This document shows, piece after piece, positions 9,547-19,169 of a stretch of 64,000 nt of DNA. How positions within the stretch are numbered: the stretch's first letter is position 1; each line of letters starts with the position of its first letter. Below the pieces are notes generated by a model. The model was given only the letters and a program-made list of their open reading frames with translations. It made no database searches and was not told where the DNA came from. The DNA comes from Aequorivita marisscotiae (GTDB taxonomy: Bacteria; Bacteroidota; Bacteroidia; Flavobacteriales; Flavobacteriaceae), in assembly GCF_029814825.1 (NCBI RefSeq), contig NZ_CP122379.1, positions 3,016,501-3,080,500 on the forward strand. Direction: 5' to 3'. The translations under genes and the position numbers were made by a program.

Positions 9547-10955
9547 TAAATGTTATTTAAGATTGAGACTCCTATTGCATCGTATTGAAATCCAATGTCC
9601 TTCATGAATTGACCATCCAAAATCCTTCTTCCATCAAAAACAAAGGCAGGTTTAATAACCGAGGTATATATATTTTCCCAATCATATTCCACAAACTCAT
9701 CCCATTCTGTCAGGATCGCTACCGCGTGCGCCTTTTCGCAAGCATGATAAGGCTCCATTACCACTTTTAGTAACCTTCTATTCTCTTCTGGACTTCGCGT
9801 ATTCAAATAATCTAGATCTTCATAAATCCTTTCTTCACTTACTTTAGGGTCGTAAACGGTAATTTCGGCTTCTTCATTTAAAAGCGCATCTGCAACATAA
9901 ATTGCAGCCGACTCACGCGTATCGTTAGTGTCTTTTTTAAAGGCCCAACCTAAGAAAGTAATTTTTTTACCAGAAACCGTATTGTAAAGTTTAGAAACAA
10001 TATTTTCCGCAAAACGATTTTTTTGATGGTCGTTCATAATTATAACTTGTTCCCAATAGTCAGCAACTTCGTTTAAGCCATAAGATTTGGCAATATAAAC
10101 AAGATTCAATATATCTTTTTGAAAGCAAGAACCACCAAAACCTACCGAGGCTTTTAAGAATTTGGGACCTATTCTACTATCCATTCCAATAGCTTTACTC
10201 ACTTCACTTACATCAGCACCCGTTACTTCGCATAATTCTGAAATGGCATTAATTGAGGATACTCGTTGCGCTAAAAAAGCATTTGCTACTAATTTAGATA
10301 ATTCAGAAGACCAAAGATTAGTCGTTAATATTTGCTCCTTTGGAATCCAAGTGGCGTAAATATCGACCAAAGCATTGATTGTCTCATTGCCCTCTTTGCT
10401 ATTTTCTCCTCCAATCAATACCCTATCTGGATTTAACAGATCTTGCACCGCGGTGCCTTCGGCTAAAAATTCTGGATTGGAAAGAATCTGAAATTTCACG
10501 CCATTGCCAGTATGGTCTAAAATATTTTTTATTGCTTGGGCCGTTCTTACGGGAAGCGTAGACTTTTCAACAACTATTTTATCAGTAGTAGCAACTTTTG
10601 CTATTTGGCGGGCAGATAATTCAATGTACTTTAGATCTGCTGCCATCCCTTTTCCTTTACCGTAAGTTTTGGTAGGCGTATTTACTGAAATAAAAATCAT
10701 TTCAGCCTCATCAATAGCCTTTTCTACCTCGGTGCTGAAAAATAAGTTTCTCCCTCTTGCCTCTTGAACCACTTCTTTTAGACCGGGTTCGTATATTGGT
10801 AGATTGTTTAAATCATTATCATTCCAAGCTGCAATACGGGCTTCATTAATATCTACAATTGTAATATTAATATCGGGGTTTTTTAAAGCCAGAACCGCCA
10901 TTGTTGGGCCTCCAACGTAACCAGCACCAATGCAACAAATATTTTTAATCTTCAT
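9546..10955 (-). CDS. ugd: UDP-glucose 6-dehydrogenase
   Basis: 469 aa, the long 'animal-like' form frequent in Bacteroidetes. N-terminal [18 protein letters not shown] binds [27 protein letters not shown] and the catalytic-Cys block [17 protein letters not shown] (Cys near residue 276) are all present; [16 protein letters not shown] is the C-terminal UDP-binding block. Oxidises UDP-glucose to UDP-glucuronate with two NAD. It supplies the adjacent epimerase. A 50-bp gap separates it from cysN. Confidence 0.95.
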   Translation of the reverse strand: MKIKNICCIGAGYVGGPTMAVLALKNPDINITIVDINEARIAAWNDNDLNNLPIYEPGLKEVVQEARGRNLFFSTEVEKAIDEAEMIFISVNTPTKTYGKGKGMAADLKYIELSARQIAKVATTDKIVVEKSTLPVRTAQAIKNILDHTGNGVKFQILSNPEFLAEGTAVQDLLNPDRVLIGGENSKEGNETINALVDIYATWIPKEQILTTNLWSSELSKLVANAFLAQRVSSINAISELCEVTGADVSEVSKAIGMDSRIGPKFLKASVGFGGSCFQKDILNLVYIAKSYGLNEVADYWEQVIIMNDHQKNRFAENIVSKLYNTVSGKKITFLGWAFKKDTNDTRESAAIYVADALLNEEAEITVYDPKVSEERIYEDLDYLNTRSPEENRRLLKVVMEPYHACEKAHAVAILTEWDEFVEYDWENIYTSVIKPAFVFDGRRILDGQFMKDIGFQYDAIGVSILNNI

Positions 10956-11005
10956 TTTTTTAATTCTTCGAGTCGTTCAATGGGTAATTTATAGATTTCA
11001 GTGAT

Positions 11006-12262
11006 TTAAACAATCATCCCTGCAGCAACAGTTTCATTTGTATTATCGTCTATTAAAATAATACTACCCGTTGTACGGTTGGTGCCGTAGGAATCTATCA
11101 TTAAAGGTTTGGTAGTTCTAATGGTTACTCTACCTATTTCATTCATCTCAAAAGTATCTTCATCCTTAATACGATCGTAGGAATTAATATCAACCTTATA
11201 CAAAACGCTTTTTATCATCGCCTTTTGTGAGTTTTCGGTATGACATATAGTGTATTTTGCTCTGGGTTGAGAGGGTTTATTACTCATCCAACACAGCATT
11301 ACATCAAACTCTTGTGATGTTTCTGGCCTATTGTTCGTTCTAACAATCATGTCGCCTCTACTTATATCTATATCATCTTCTAAAGTTATAGAAACAGACA
11401 TTGGGACATAGGCTTCCTCAAATTCCTGTTCAAAGCCGTCAATACTCTTGATCTTTGAGGCGAAACCCGAGGGAAGTGCAATTACTTCATCGCCTACTCT
11501 GAATACACCACTAGCTATTCTACCGGCATATCCACGATAGTCTATAAATCCTTCTCTTTGTGGACGAAGCACAGTTTGAACGGGAAAGCGGGCATCAATT
11601 TTATTTAAATCGTTGGTAATATGTAAAGTTTCTAAAGTATATAATAAGGCTGCACCTTTATACCACAACATATTTTCAGAGCGGTTTACTACATTATCTC
11701 CGTGTAAAGCACTAATTGGAATATAAGTAATATCTTTTGTAACAAGTTTAGAAGAAACTTGCTCATATTGATTTACAATGTCATTATAAATTGCTTCATC
11801 ATAATCTACAAGATCCATTTTATTAATACATACTATTAAATGCGGTATTTGCAAGAGTGAAGCTATAAAAGAGTGTCTTTTTGTTTGCTCTATTACACCT
11901 TTCCTAGCATCTATCAATATAATTGCGGCATTAGCGGTAGAAGCTCCAGTAATCATATTTCGCGTATATTGAATATGACCTGGGGTATCGGCAATTATAA
12001 ACTTTCTTTTTGGCGTTGTAAAATATCTATATGCTACGTCGATAGTAATTCCTTGCTCGCGCTCCTCTTTAAGACCATCTGTAAACATAGCAAGGTCTAT
12101 ATTGTCATGCCCTTTTTTCTTACTTGTACTTTCAACTGCAGCTAATTGATCCTCAAAAATAGACTTTGAATCGTAAAGTAATCTACCTATTAAGGTGCTT
12201 TTACCGTCATCCACGCTTCCTGCAGTTGTAAATCGTAATAATTGATTGTTGTCTATGGCCAT
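11006..12262 (-). CDS. cysN: Sulfate adenylyltransferase subunit 1 (GTPase)
   Basis: 418 aa, EF-Tu-like. G1 GSVDDGKSTLIGRL, G3 DTPGHIQYTRNM, G4 NKMD (in LIVCINKMDLVDYD) and the switch segment EEREQGITIDVAYRYF are intact, followed by two beta-barrel domains. GTP hydrolysis here drives CysD-catalysed synthesis of APS from ATP and sulfate. There is no fused APS-kinase domain; a separate cysC lies downstream of cysD in gene order. A four-helix-bundle gene is inserted between cysN and cysD, which are normally adjacent. Confidence 0.95.
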   Translation of the reverse strand: MAIDNNQLLRFTTAGSVDDGKSTLIGRLLYDSKSIFEDQLAAVESTSKKKGHDNIDLAMFTDGLKEEREQGITIDVAYRYFTTPKRKFIIADTPGHIQYTRNMITGASTANAAIILIDARKGVIEQTKRHSFIASLLQIPHLIVCINKMDLVDYDEAIYNDIVNQYEQVSSKLVTKDITYIPISALHGDNVVNRSENMLWYKGAALLYTLETLHITNDLNKIDARFPVQTVLRPQREGFIDYRGYAGRIASGVFRVGDEVIALPSGFASKIKSIDGFEQEFEEAYVPMSVSITLEDDIDISRGDMIVRTNNRPETSQEFDVMLCWMSNKPSQPRAKYTICHTENSQKAMIKSVLYKVDINSYDRIKDEDTFEMNEIGRVTIRTTKPLMIDSYGTNRTTGSIILIDDNTNETVAAGMIV

Positions 12263-12312
12263 TTTTGTGAGTTTGTGAGTTTGTGAGTTTGTTATTATGT
12301 GAGTCTGTGGTG
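12263..12312. repeat. Short tandem repeat TTTGTGAG
   Basis: Just upstream of the cysN start the plus strand reads three consecutive copies of an 8-bp unit TTTGTGAG and then degenerate copies. It lies between cysN and the inserted four-helix-bundle gene. It resembles the other G/T-rich short-unit repeats of this genome, but is only about 50 bp long. Confidence 0.7.
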
Positions 12313-12315
12313 GTG

Positions 12316-12663
12316 TTATTCTTTTAAAGTTTGAATCAGCTTTATCAGCATTCTTTTAATAAAATATATTTTGTCTTTTAGTGTTTTTGAATCATCAATA
12401 AAACTTAATCTATTAGATATTTCAATTTGAGTTTCTAATTCAGAAGCTGAGCCAAGACTGATATATAAAAATCTTTTAAATTCCTTCTTTGTTTCCCATG
12501 CTGCGCCTTCAGCAATATTTGATGGAATAGATACTGATGCACGACGGATTTGACTTGTGAGTCCAAATTTTTCAGAATCGGGAAAATTATTGGTAACCTG
12601 ATAAATTTCTGTCACCAAATCCATTGATTCTTGATACAGTCTTAAATCATTATGTGTTTTCAT
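12316..12663 (-). CDS. Four-helix bundle protein (S23/IVP family)
   Basis: 115 aa. The start MKTHNDLRLYQESMDLVTEI, then FPDSEKFGLTSQIRRASVSI and PSNIAEGAA, matches the S23-ribosomal/four-helix-bundle family first described from intervening sequences in 23S rRNA genes. Its biochemical role is not established; related proteins (avd) occur with diversity-generating retroelements, but no reverse transcriptase is present here. It splits cysN from cysD on the same strand, which suggests a later insertion into the sulfate-activation operon. Confidence 0.88.
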   Translation of the reverse strand: MKTHNDLRLYQESMDLVTEIYQVTNNFPDSEKFGLTSQIRRASVSIPSNIAEGAAWETKKEFKRFLYISLGSASELETQIEISNRLSFIDDSKTLKDKIYFIKRMLIKLIQTLKE

Positions 12664-12709
12664 ATAATATTTACTTATTCACTAATTTACAGGCTCACGA
12701 ATTCACCTT

Positions 12710-13615
12710 TTAGAAGTACCCTTGTTTCTTTCTATCTTCCATGGCTGTTTCTGAACGCTTATCGTCAGAGCGATTTCCGCGCTCCGTCATTCGCATGGCA
12801 GAAACTTCCTCCGCAATTTTTTCTAGAGTATCAGCATCAGATTCTATACCTCCGGTGATAGTGATATCTCCCAAGGTTCTAAAACGGATTTTTTTGGTTT
12901 CTATTTTTTCGTTTTCTTCTAGTTTTAAATGCTCTGAAACAGGAATCCATGTATCACTTCGCCATACAACTTGGCGTTGATGTGCTAAATACAAGGATGG
13001 AATTTGTATGTTTTCACGCTTAATGTAGTTCCAAACATCCATTTCAGTCCAATTACTAATAGGAAAGGCACGGAAATGTTCGCCTTCAAAATATTTTCCA
13101 TTAAGCAAGTTCCAAAGTTCTGGACGTTGGTTTTTTGGATCCCACTGCCCGAAATCATCTCTATGAGAAAAGAAGCGTTCCTTGGCACGTGCTTTTTCCT
13201 CGTCGCGTCTTCCGCCTCCGATAGCACAATCTACTTTATTGCTTTCAATGGCATCGAGTAGTGTTGTAATTTGAAGCGCATTACGAGTGGCATTTTTCCC
13301 TTTTTCTTCAGCTACTCTACCTGAATCTATTGATTCTTGAACAGAGCCTACTATTAACCGTACGCCAAATTCTTTAATTAGATCATCTCGAAACTTGATA
13401 GTCTCTGGAAAGTTATGGCCAGTATCTACATGCATTAATGGAAAAGGTATTTTAGCGGGGTAAAATGCCTTCTTTGCTAAGTGGGTTACCAGAATGGAAT
13501 CTTTTCCTCCTGAAAATAATATTACAGGATTTTGGAATTGAGCATATACCTCTCGAAGTATATATATAGCCTCTGATTCCAATTCGTCTAAATAATTTAA
13601 ATAGTACTTACTCAT
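12710..13615 (-). CDS. cysD: Sulfate adenylyltransferase subunit 2
   Basis: 301 aa, the usual family length. ATP pyrophosphatase P-loop [14 protein letters not shown] at residues ~34-47, [26 protein letters not shown] and the C-terminal [20 protein letters not shown] are the hallmark CysD blocks. Forms APS from ATP and sulfate with CysN. Its start overlaps the stop of cysC by four bases (ATGA), so the two are co-translated. Confidence 0.96.
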   Translation of the reverse strand: MSKYYLNYLDELESEAIYILREVYAQFQNPVILFSGGKDSILVTHLAKKAFYPAKIPFPLMHVDTGHNFPETIKFRDDLIKEFGVRLIVGSVQESIDSGRVAEEKGKNATRNALQITTLLDAIESNKVDCAIGGGRRDEEKARAKERFFSHRDDFGQWDPKNQRPELWNLLNGKYFEGEHFRAFPISNWTEMDVWNYIKRENIQIPSLYLAHQRQVVWRSDTWIPVSEHLKLEENEKIETKKIRFRTLGDITITGGIESDADTLEKIAEEVSAMRMTERGNRSDDKRSETAMEDRKKQGYF

Positions 13616-14208
13616 TTTCTTTCTATTTTTCCAAGTATATTTTTTACAATCAAAACTACAATAGTTTCCAAATCTAATTGGGTAGTATCAATTTCAATAT
13701 CAGCTGACAAAGGTAGCTCATAAGGGGCATTAACGCCAGTAAAATTTGTGATTTCGCCTTTTCTAGCCATTTTATAAAGTCCCTTTACGTCCCGTCGCTC
13801 ACATTCCTCTATGGGTGTATTGACAAAAACTTCCACAAAGTTTGTATTACCAACAATGGCTTTTACATTTTCACGATCTTCCCTATAAGGAGAAACGAAG
13901 GAAGCTAGTACGACTAAGCCGGCATCCAGCATTAAATTAGCAACTTCACCTATTCTACGTATATTTTCAGAACGATCCTCTGTCGAGAAGGATAAGTTGG
14001 AACAGATTCCTTTACGCACGTTGTCTCCATCTAATAAATAGGTATGAATACCCTTATTGAATAGGGTTTGCTCCACTGCATTGGCAACTGTTGATTTTCC
14101 AGAGCCGGATAGACCAGTAAACCAAATTAAAAGTGGGGCGTGGTTTTTAAGGCTGCTCCTTTTATCGCGATCCACATTAAACTGATGTGTAAATATGTTT
14201 TTCTCCAT
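13612..14208 (-). CDS. cysC: Adenylylsulfate (APS) kinase
   Basis: 198 aa. Walker [12 protein letters not shown] near residue 32, [11 protein letters not shown], the mobile lid region [14 protein letters not shown] and [12 protein letters not shown] are intact. Phosphorylates APS to PAPS, the sulfate donor. Overlaps cysD and is 10 bp from the DUF2061 gene. Because no PAPS reductase is found here, the PAPS likely feeds the sulfotransferase at 7409-8416. Confidence 0.95.
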   Translation of the reverse strand: MEKNIFTHQFNVDRDKRSSLKNHAPLLIWFTGLSGSGKSTVANAVEQTLFNKGIHTYLLDGDNVRKGICSNLSFSTEDRSENIRRIGEVANLMLDAGLVVLASFVSPYREDRENVKAIVGNTNFVEVFVNTPIEECERRDVKGLYKMARKGEITNFTGVNAPYELPLSADIEIDTTQLDLETIVVLIVKNILGKIERK

Positions 14209-14218
14209 AAAAATGAAA

Positions 14219-14635
14219 TTAATCTTTTAATCCGTAATTCAATCTATACCAAACTCGTTCATGTAAGTAGTACAAGATCATTTTAGTTATTAGTTCGGAC
14301 ATGCCGATTTTAAGGCCAGAAAGCGGATTTCCTGTTATTAACCAAGCTAATAACATTGTATCTAAAGTGCCAACACCCCTCCAGGTAAAAGTCTTTGCTA
14401 TATGCCTGATTCTACTCTCTCTTATTATTCCAGCCTTGGACAAGTTTATTTTAAACCAAACGCGTTCATGCAAATAGTATAAAAACATTTTAGTAAACAC
14501 CTCAGCCATTCCTATTTTCAGGCCTGTTAAGGGGTTACCAGTAATAAACCATGATATTAAAATGGTATCTATGGTACCTACAATTCTCCAGGTAATGGCT
14601 TTCGCTATATGTCTTTTTTGAGACCGTCCTATCAT
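14219..14635 (-). CDS. Tandem DUF2061 membrane protein
   Basis: 138 aa made of two near-identical copies of a ~60-residue DUF2061 unit. Copy 1 (about 8-60) reads [19 protein letters not shown] and copy 2 (about 76-135) reads [19 protein letters not shown]; both contain ITGNP, GLKIGM and YYLHERVW. Each unit has a hydrophobic stretch compatible with membrane insertion. DUF2061 genes or domains are often found beside or fused to APS kinase, so a role in sulfate activation or sulfation is likely but unproven. Start overlap with cysQ is one base. Confidence 0.85.
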   Translation of the reverse strand: MIGRSQKRHIAKAITWRIVGTIDTILISWFITGNPLTGLKIGMAEVFTKMFLYYLHERVWFKINLSKAGIIRESRIRHIAKTFTWRGVGTLDTMLLAWLITGNPLSGLKIGMSELITKMILYYLHERVWYRLNYGLKD

Positions 14636-15444
14636 TAGCTGCGTACTAAGAAATAATTATTTAGGAGATTGCTTTTATTATAAGCTAAAGGTTTTCCTGT
14701 AGCTTGGTCTATCACTTTTAATCCCACTGCTCTGCAAATTGCATCTCCCGCGGCCGTATCCCATTCCATAGTAGGGGCGAATCTCGGGTAAATATTCGCT
14801 AAACCTTCAGCCACTAAACAGAATTTTAAGGAACTACCTTTGCTTACAATTTCAATTTTATTTTTTCCTTCTTCGACGGACGTGCTATTTTCGATTTCGT
14901 TAATAAAATTTTTAGTGTCTTCATTTAGGTGAGAGCGGCTACCAACAATTTTTATTACATCTGAATCGAGTTCAGGTTTGATAGTTATGGCTTTATTAAA
15001 GATTTCGTCAATTGCGATTTTCTCAGAGTCTAGAACAAGTTTTTTAGAACTATTCGCATCTTCAGCAGTAAAGTAAATTGTTTTTGTAACTGGCACGTAG
15101 ATTACACCGAGTACTGGAGAACCATTTTTAACAAGGGCTATGTTAACTGTAAACTCTCCATTCCTTTTTATAAACTCTTTTGTGCCATCCAGCGGATCGA
15201 CTACCCAGCATTGCTTCCAGTCTTTCCGTTGCTCATAGTTTAATTGTTTATTTTCCTCGCTAATAATTGGAATTTCTGTGGGTTGTAGGTAACGGTTAAT
15301 AATATCGTTAGCATTTTTATCAGCTTGGGTTAGCGGAGAATCATCGCCTTTAACCTCTACTTTAAAATTGGTTTCGTAAACTTTTAAAATTTCAACTCCA
15401 GCTTCTATCGCAGCTTTAATCGCAATGCTTAGATTATTTTTCAT
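14635..15444 (-). CDS. cysQ: 3'(2'),5'-bisphosphate nucleotidase
   Basis: 269 aa of the inositol-monophosphatase superfamily. Metal site EENKQ (around residue 62), DPLDGTKEF (about 87-95), KGSSLKFCLVAEG and EWDTAAGDAI are complete. It removes the 3'-phosphate from PAP, the by-product of sulfotransferases, preventing product inhibition. Its place at the head of the cys set fits PAPS use for sulfation. A close paralog lies at 24338-25129. Confidence 0.93.
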   Translation of the reverse strand: MKNNLSIAIKAAIEAGVEILKVYETNFKVEVKGDDSPLTQADKNANDIINRYLQPTEIPIISEENKQLNYEQRKDWKQCWVVDPLDGTKEFIKRNGEFTVNIALVKNGSPVLGVIYVPVTKTIYFTAEDANSSKKLVLDSEKIAIDEIFNKAITIKPELDSDVIKIVGSRSHLNEDTKNFINEIENSTSVEEGKNKIEIVSKGSSLKFCLVAEGLANIYPRFAPTMEWDTAAGDAICRAVGLKVIDQATGKPLAYNKSNLLNNYFLVRS

Positions 15445-15484
15445 ACCTTAATTTTCTCTTTTAAAAGACTCTATATTTTAACAA

Positions 15485-16696
15485 TTAATTATTTCTTACC
15501 CCACAATAATCTAATACAACCTGCTCCTCAGTAAACTCCAATTCCTTAAACTCATTATGCGCCACCAATAATGCAATAATATCGGCCTTTTCAGTCGCTT
15601 CTTTATAATCTGTAATCTTAAAAACTTGGTGATCTTTAATATTTGGCTCTACGATAAAATAGACCTCATCTTGAGATTCTTGTAGTACCTTTTGTACGAT
15701 ATACTTTGCAGGAGATTCACGTAAATCATCAATATTAGGTTTAAAAGCTAGTCCCATTAAGGCAATAGCTGGTGGGCGACCGTGTTCTAATTGAAAGGCA
15801 TGGCGGGCTTTTTTAATCTGCTCTGCCACCCAAAAGCTTTTATAATTATTTATCTCTCTTGCCTTCCCAATAATCTGGGATTCTAATGGGAAATCAGATG
15901 TAATGAAATAAGGATCCACCGCTATACAGTGTCCTCCTACACCACAACCAGGTTGTAGTATATTCACACGTGGGTGCTTATTCGCTAAACGAATTAATTC
16001 CCAAACATTAATATCTGCCTTATCACAAATGAGAGATAATTCATTGGCGAAGGCAATTTGCACATCACGGCTCGAATTTTCGGTTAGTTTGCACATTTCC
16101 GCGGTTCGAGCATTTGTTGCGTGTAATTCCCCGTTTACAAATTGTTTATAAAAAGCAGTTGCTTTTTCGGTACTTGCCTCATTAACTCCTCCAATTACTC
16201 TGTCATTATGAACCAATTCATACATAACATTACCAGGAAGCACACGTTCTGGACAATATGCCAAGTAAATTTTACCTTTAAGTTCAGGTCGCTCTCTAAA
16301 AATTAGCTCCCTCATCTTTTCAGTCGTGCCGATGGGAGAGGTAGATTCAATAATATAGAGATCTCCTTCTTTTAAAAATGGTAAAACTGCACGGGTTGCC
16401 GACTCTACATAAGAAATATCCGGTTCGTGATTCCCCTTAAACGGAGTTGGTACTACAATTAGGTATGTGTCCGCTGCCACAGGTTTTACGTCTGCTTTTA
16501 AATTACCTGCTTTTACTGCTTTAGCTACAGCAACTTCCAAGTCCATTTCAATTATGTGTATCTTACCCTGATTAATAGTTTTAACTACCTCGGGGTTTAC
16601 GTCTACGCCATGTACTTGCATTCCTTTGGAGGCCATTAAGGCGGAGGTTGGCAAACCTATATATCCTAAACCAATTGTTACTACGTCTGGGTTCAT
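15485..16696 (-). CDS. wecC: UDP-N-acetyl-D-mannosamine dehydrogenase
   Basis: 403 aa. N-terminal VTIGLGYIGLPTSALMASKG binds NAD; STSPIGTTEKMR, CPERVLPGN and the catalytic-Cys block LQPGCGVGGHCIAVDPYF match the WecC branch, as does LAFKPNIDDLRESPA. Oxidises UDP-ManNAc to UDP-ManNAcA. Upstream gene is wecB, which makes the substrate; a 196-bp repeat-containing gap lies between them. Confidence 0.93.
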   Translation of the reverse strand: MNPDVVTIGLGYIGLPTSALMASKGMQVHGVDVNPEVVKTINQGKIHIIEMDLEVAVAKAVKAGNLKADVKPVAADTYLIVVPTPFKGNHEPDISYVESATRAVLPFLKEGDLYIIESTSPIGTTEKMRELIFRERPELKGKIYLAYCPERVLPGNVMYELVHNDRVIGGVNEASTEKATAFYKQFVNGELHATNARTAEMCKLTENSSRDVQIAFANELSLICDKADINVWELIRLANKHPRVNILQPGCGVGGHCIAVDPYFITSDFPLESQIIGKAREINNYKSFWVAEQIKKARHAFQLEHGRPPAIALMGLAFKPNIDDLRESPAKYIVQKVLQESQDEVYFIVEPNIKDHQVFKITDYKEATEKADIIALLVAHNEFKELEFTEEQVVLDYCGVRNN

Positions 16697-16780
16697 TGTT
16701 TGTTCTTATTTTTTATTGTTTATTAAAATTTTGACAATCAAGGTTATAATATAAACATTTGATTATCGATGCTTACTTTA

Positions 16781-16886
16781 AATAGGTCTCGACTGCGCTC
16801 GACCGGACATTCTATACTTCTTGTTATTCTAATAGGTCTCGACCTCTCGACTGCGCTCGAGACAGGCCCGCGCTCGACCGGACATG
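16781..16886. repeat. Interspersed palindromic repeat (GGTCTCGACTGCGCTCGACC family)
   Basis: The wecB-wecC gap contains two copies of GGTCTCGACTGCGCTCGACC-type sequence (16785-16804 and around 16835-16880), the second rearranged with an extra CTCGACTGCGCTCGAGAC. The core forms an imperfect hairpin around CTGCGC and both copies run into CCGGACAT. A relative of the same core (CTAGACTGCGCTCGAAC) occurs near 54677. Such elements act like interspersed repeats of this genome; no coding potential. Confidence 0.7.
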
Positions 16887-16892
16887 GGTAAA

Positions 16893-18029
16893 TTATTTAA
16901 AATTTTTTACTAATTCCAATTCCTTCATAAACTCCACTATTCTTCCACAGGCCTTTCCATCTCCATAGGGGTTATGCCGGCTGCTCATTTCTTTGAAATG
17001 GGTGTCATCATCTAGCAGTGCAAATGTTTCCTGTATTATTTTATCTGTGTCTGTACCTACCAAAATTACCGTTCCTGCCTCTACTGCCTCGGGCCGTTCT
17101 GTGGTTTCGCGCATTACTAATACTGGTTTTCCTAGGCTTGGGGCCTCTTCTTGAACGCCACCACTATCAGTGATTATAATCTTGGCACGGTCCATCATCC
17201 ATATAAAATCGTGGTATGCCAAAGGTTCTATAAGTTTGATGTTTTTAATATCGCCCAAGATACGGTTTACTGGCTCCAATACCTTTGGATTTAAATGTAC
17301 AGGATACACTATTTGAACTGATGGGCGCTCTAAAGCGATGGTTTTTAAAGCTTCACAAATACGAATAAATCCGTCTCCATGGTTTTCACGTCTGTGGCCT
17401 GTAACCAATAACAAATCAGCTCCGCTTAAATCGTTATCCAATTGTTTCACTAAGTCGCTCGGCTCTTGCTTTACTTTTTCAACACTTTGCAATAGGGCAT
17501 CGATGACGGTATTACCAGTAACTATTATGGTTTTTGTATCTATATTTTCTTTTAATAAATTTTCTCGCGAGGCATTAGTAGGTGCAAAATGATAATCTGT
17601 TACCCGTCCTGTAATTTGTCTGTTTATTTCCTCTGGAAATGGCGCATACTTGTTATGAGTACGAAGACCAGCCTCAATGTGACAAACTTTAGCCCCACTA
17701 TAAAAGCCTGCAATACTTGATGCCATGGTGGTTGTGGTATCGCCGTGTACGAAAACATAATCAGGCTTGAAGTTCTCTAATACCGGCTTTAATTCTGTAA
17801 TAATTGCAGCAGTTAGACCATATAAATCCTGGCCTGGTTTCATTAAATCTAGATCATATTGTGGGTTGATATCAAAAAAACGTAACACTTGATCAAGCAT
17901 TTCACGGTGTTGCGCCGTAACGCAAACACGAGTATCAAAGTCAACTGGGTATTTTTCAAATTCCTTTACCAGCGGAGCCATTTTAATTGCTTCAGGTCTG
18001 GTACCAAATACAATAAGTACTTTTTTCAT
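16893..18029 (-). CDS. wecB: UDP-N-acetylglucosamine 2-epimerase (non-hydrolysing)
   Basis: 378 aa. KKVLIVFGTRPEAIKMAPLV, HGDTTTTMASSIAGFY, HIEAGLRTHNKYAPFPEE(I)NR, TGHRRENHG and ITDSGGVQEEAPSLGKP are the defining blocks. Interconverts UDP-GlcNAc and UDP-ManNAc, feeding WecC. GT-B fold. About 60 bp downstream in gene order from the wbpP-like gene. Confidence 0.95.
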   Translation of the reverse strand: MKKVLIVFGTRPEAIKMAPLVKEFEKYPVDFDTRVCVTAQHREMLDQVLRFFDINPQYDLDLMKPGQDLYGLTAAIITELKPVLENFKPDYVFVHGDTTTTMASSIAGFYSGAKVCHIEAGLRTHNKYAPFPEEINRQITGRVTDYHFAPTNASRENLLKENIDTKTIIVTGNTVIDALLQSVEKVKQEPSDLVKQLDNDLSGADLLLVTGHRRENHGDGFIRICEALKTIALERPSVQIVYPVHLNPKVLEPVNRILGDIKNIKLIEPLAYHDFIWMMDRAKIIITDSGGVQEEAPSLGKPVLVMRETTERPEAVEAGTVILVGTDTDKIIQETFALLDDDTHFKEMSSRHNPYGDGKACGRIVEFMKELELVKNFK

Positions 18030-18091
18030 TTTTTAATAGACTTGTGAGATATTAGACTTGAGACTCTTCTATTCAATTTTTTTATTAGTAT

Positions 18092-19090
18092 CTATTTCAA
18101 ATTACTCCAATACCACTCTACTGCCTCTTCAATCCCAGCATCAATAGCATGGGTAGGCTCATATTTCAATAGTTTTTTCGCCTTTTCAACAGACGCCAAT
18201 GAATGTGGAATATCTCCTTTACGATTGGGTCCAAATTTAATTTCAACTTTCGAAATTGAAGGGTCAAAGGTAGTCAAATGTTTTTTTAGTATTTCAGTAA
18301 GTTGTAGCAAGTCTGTTTTATCACCAACCGCTGTATTGAATATTTGGTTTAATGCCGCTTGGTTTTCTGTAGTAATAGCCAATAGGTTCATTTGTATCAC
18401 ATTATCAATATAGGTAAAATCACGAGAATAGCTACCATCGCCGTTAATAAGCGGACTTTCGTGATCCATAAACTGTTTAACGAACAGCGGAATTACGGCC
18501 GCATAAGCACCATTGGGATCTTGGCGTCTGCCAAAGACATTAAAGTATCTTAGCCCGATAGTATCTAAACCGTAGGTAGTATGAAAAATGTTAGCATATA
18601 GCTCATTTACATATTTTGTAATAGCATAAGGTGATATAGGCTTCCCAATGACATCCTCAAGCTTAGGCAAAGCTTCACTATCGCCATAAGTTGAACTACT
18701 GGCGGCATATATAAAACGTTTTACGCCTGCATCGCGAGCAGCAACCAACATATTTAAAAATCCACTTACATTCACATCGTTCGTTGTAATGGGATCTTCA
18801 ATAGATCTTGGAACCGAGCCTAAAGCTGCTTGGTGTAGTATAAAATATTGATTAGCACAGGCTTTTTGACAAGTGTCTAAATCGCGAATATCGCCCTCTA
18901 TGAAAGTGAAATTAGAATTTCCTAAAAAAGGTTGGATGTTATGATAGTATCCCGTTGATAAATTATCAAGACAAGTTACTTTTGCGTCTAATTTTAAAAG
19001 TACTTCACAAAGGTTAGAACCAATAAACCCCGCACCCCCAGTGACTAGAATCCTTTTATCTTTTAATATGCTGAACTGTTCTAAATTCAC
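18092..19090 (-). CDS. NAD-dependent UDP-GlcNAc(A) C4-epimerase, WbpP/TviC-like
   Basis: 332 aa extended SDR. GGAGFIGSNLCEVLL at residues ~18-32, LDNLSTGYYHN, HQAALGSVPRSIEDP, catalytic SPYAITKYVNEL (Y-x3-K) and GRRQDPNGAYAAVIPLF. The last block with GRRQxPxGxYAAVIP is characteristic of WbpP/TviC, epimerases acting on UDP-GlcNAc or UDP-GlcNAcA. Paired with the TviB/WbpO-like dehydrogenase, it would give UDP-GalNAcA. Exact order of the two reactions is not determined by sequence. Confidence 0.88.
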   Translation of the reverse strand: MNLEQFSILKDKRILVTGGAGFIGSNLCEVLLKLDAKVTCLDNLSTGYYHNIQPFLGNSNFTFIEGDIRDLDTCQKACANQYFILHQAALGSVPRSIEDPITTNDVNVSGFLNMLVAARDAGVKRFIYAASSSTYGDSEALPKLEDVIGKPISPYAITKYVNELYANIFHTTYGLDTIGLRYFNVFGRRQDPNGAYAAVIPLFVKQFMDHESPLINGDGSYSRDFTYIDNVIQMNLLAITTENQAALNQIFNTAVGDKTDLLQLTEILKKHLTTFDPSISKVEIKFGPNRKGDIPHSLASVEKAKKLLKYEPTHAIDAGIEEAVEWYWSNLK

Positions 19091-19169
19091 TACTATCTTC
19101 TATTTCTCTATTTATATATTACAATAAATGCTAGACTGAAACCATACGTTAATGCTATAATATTTTCAA

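Noticed and set aside
12985..13261. Open frames of 80-85 aa opposite or out of frame within cysD
   Set aside because: cysD is intact and fully explains the region; these are shadow frames.
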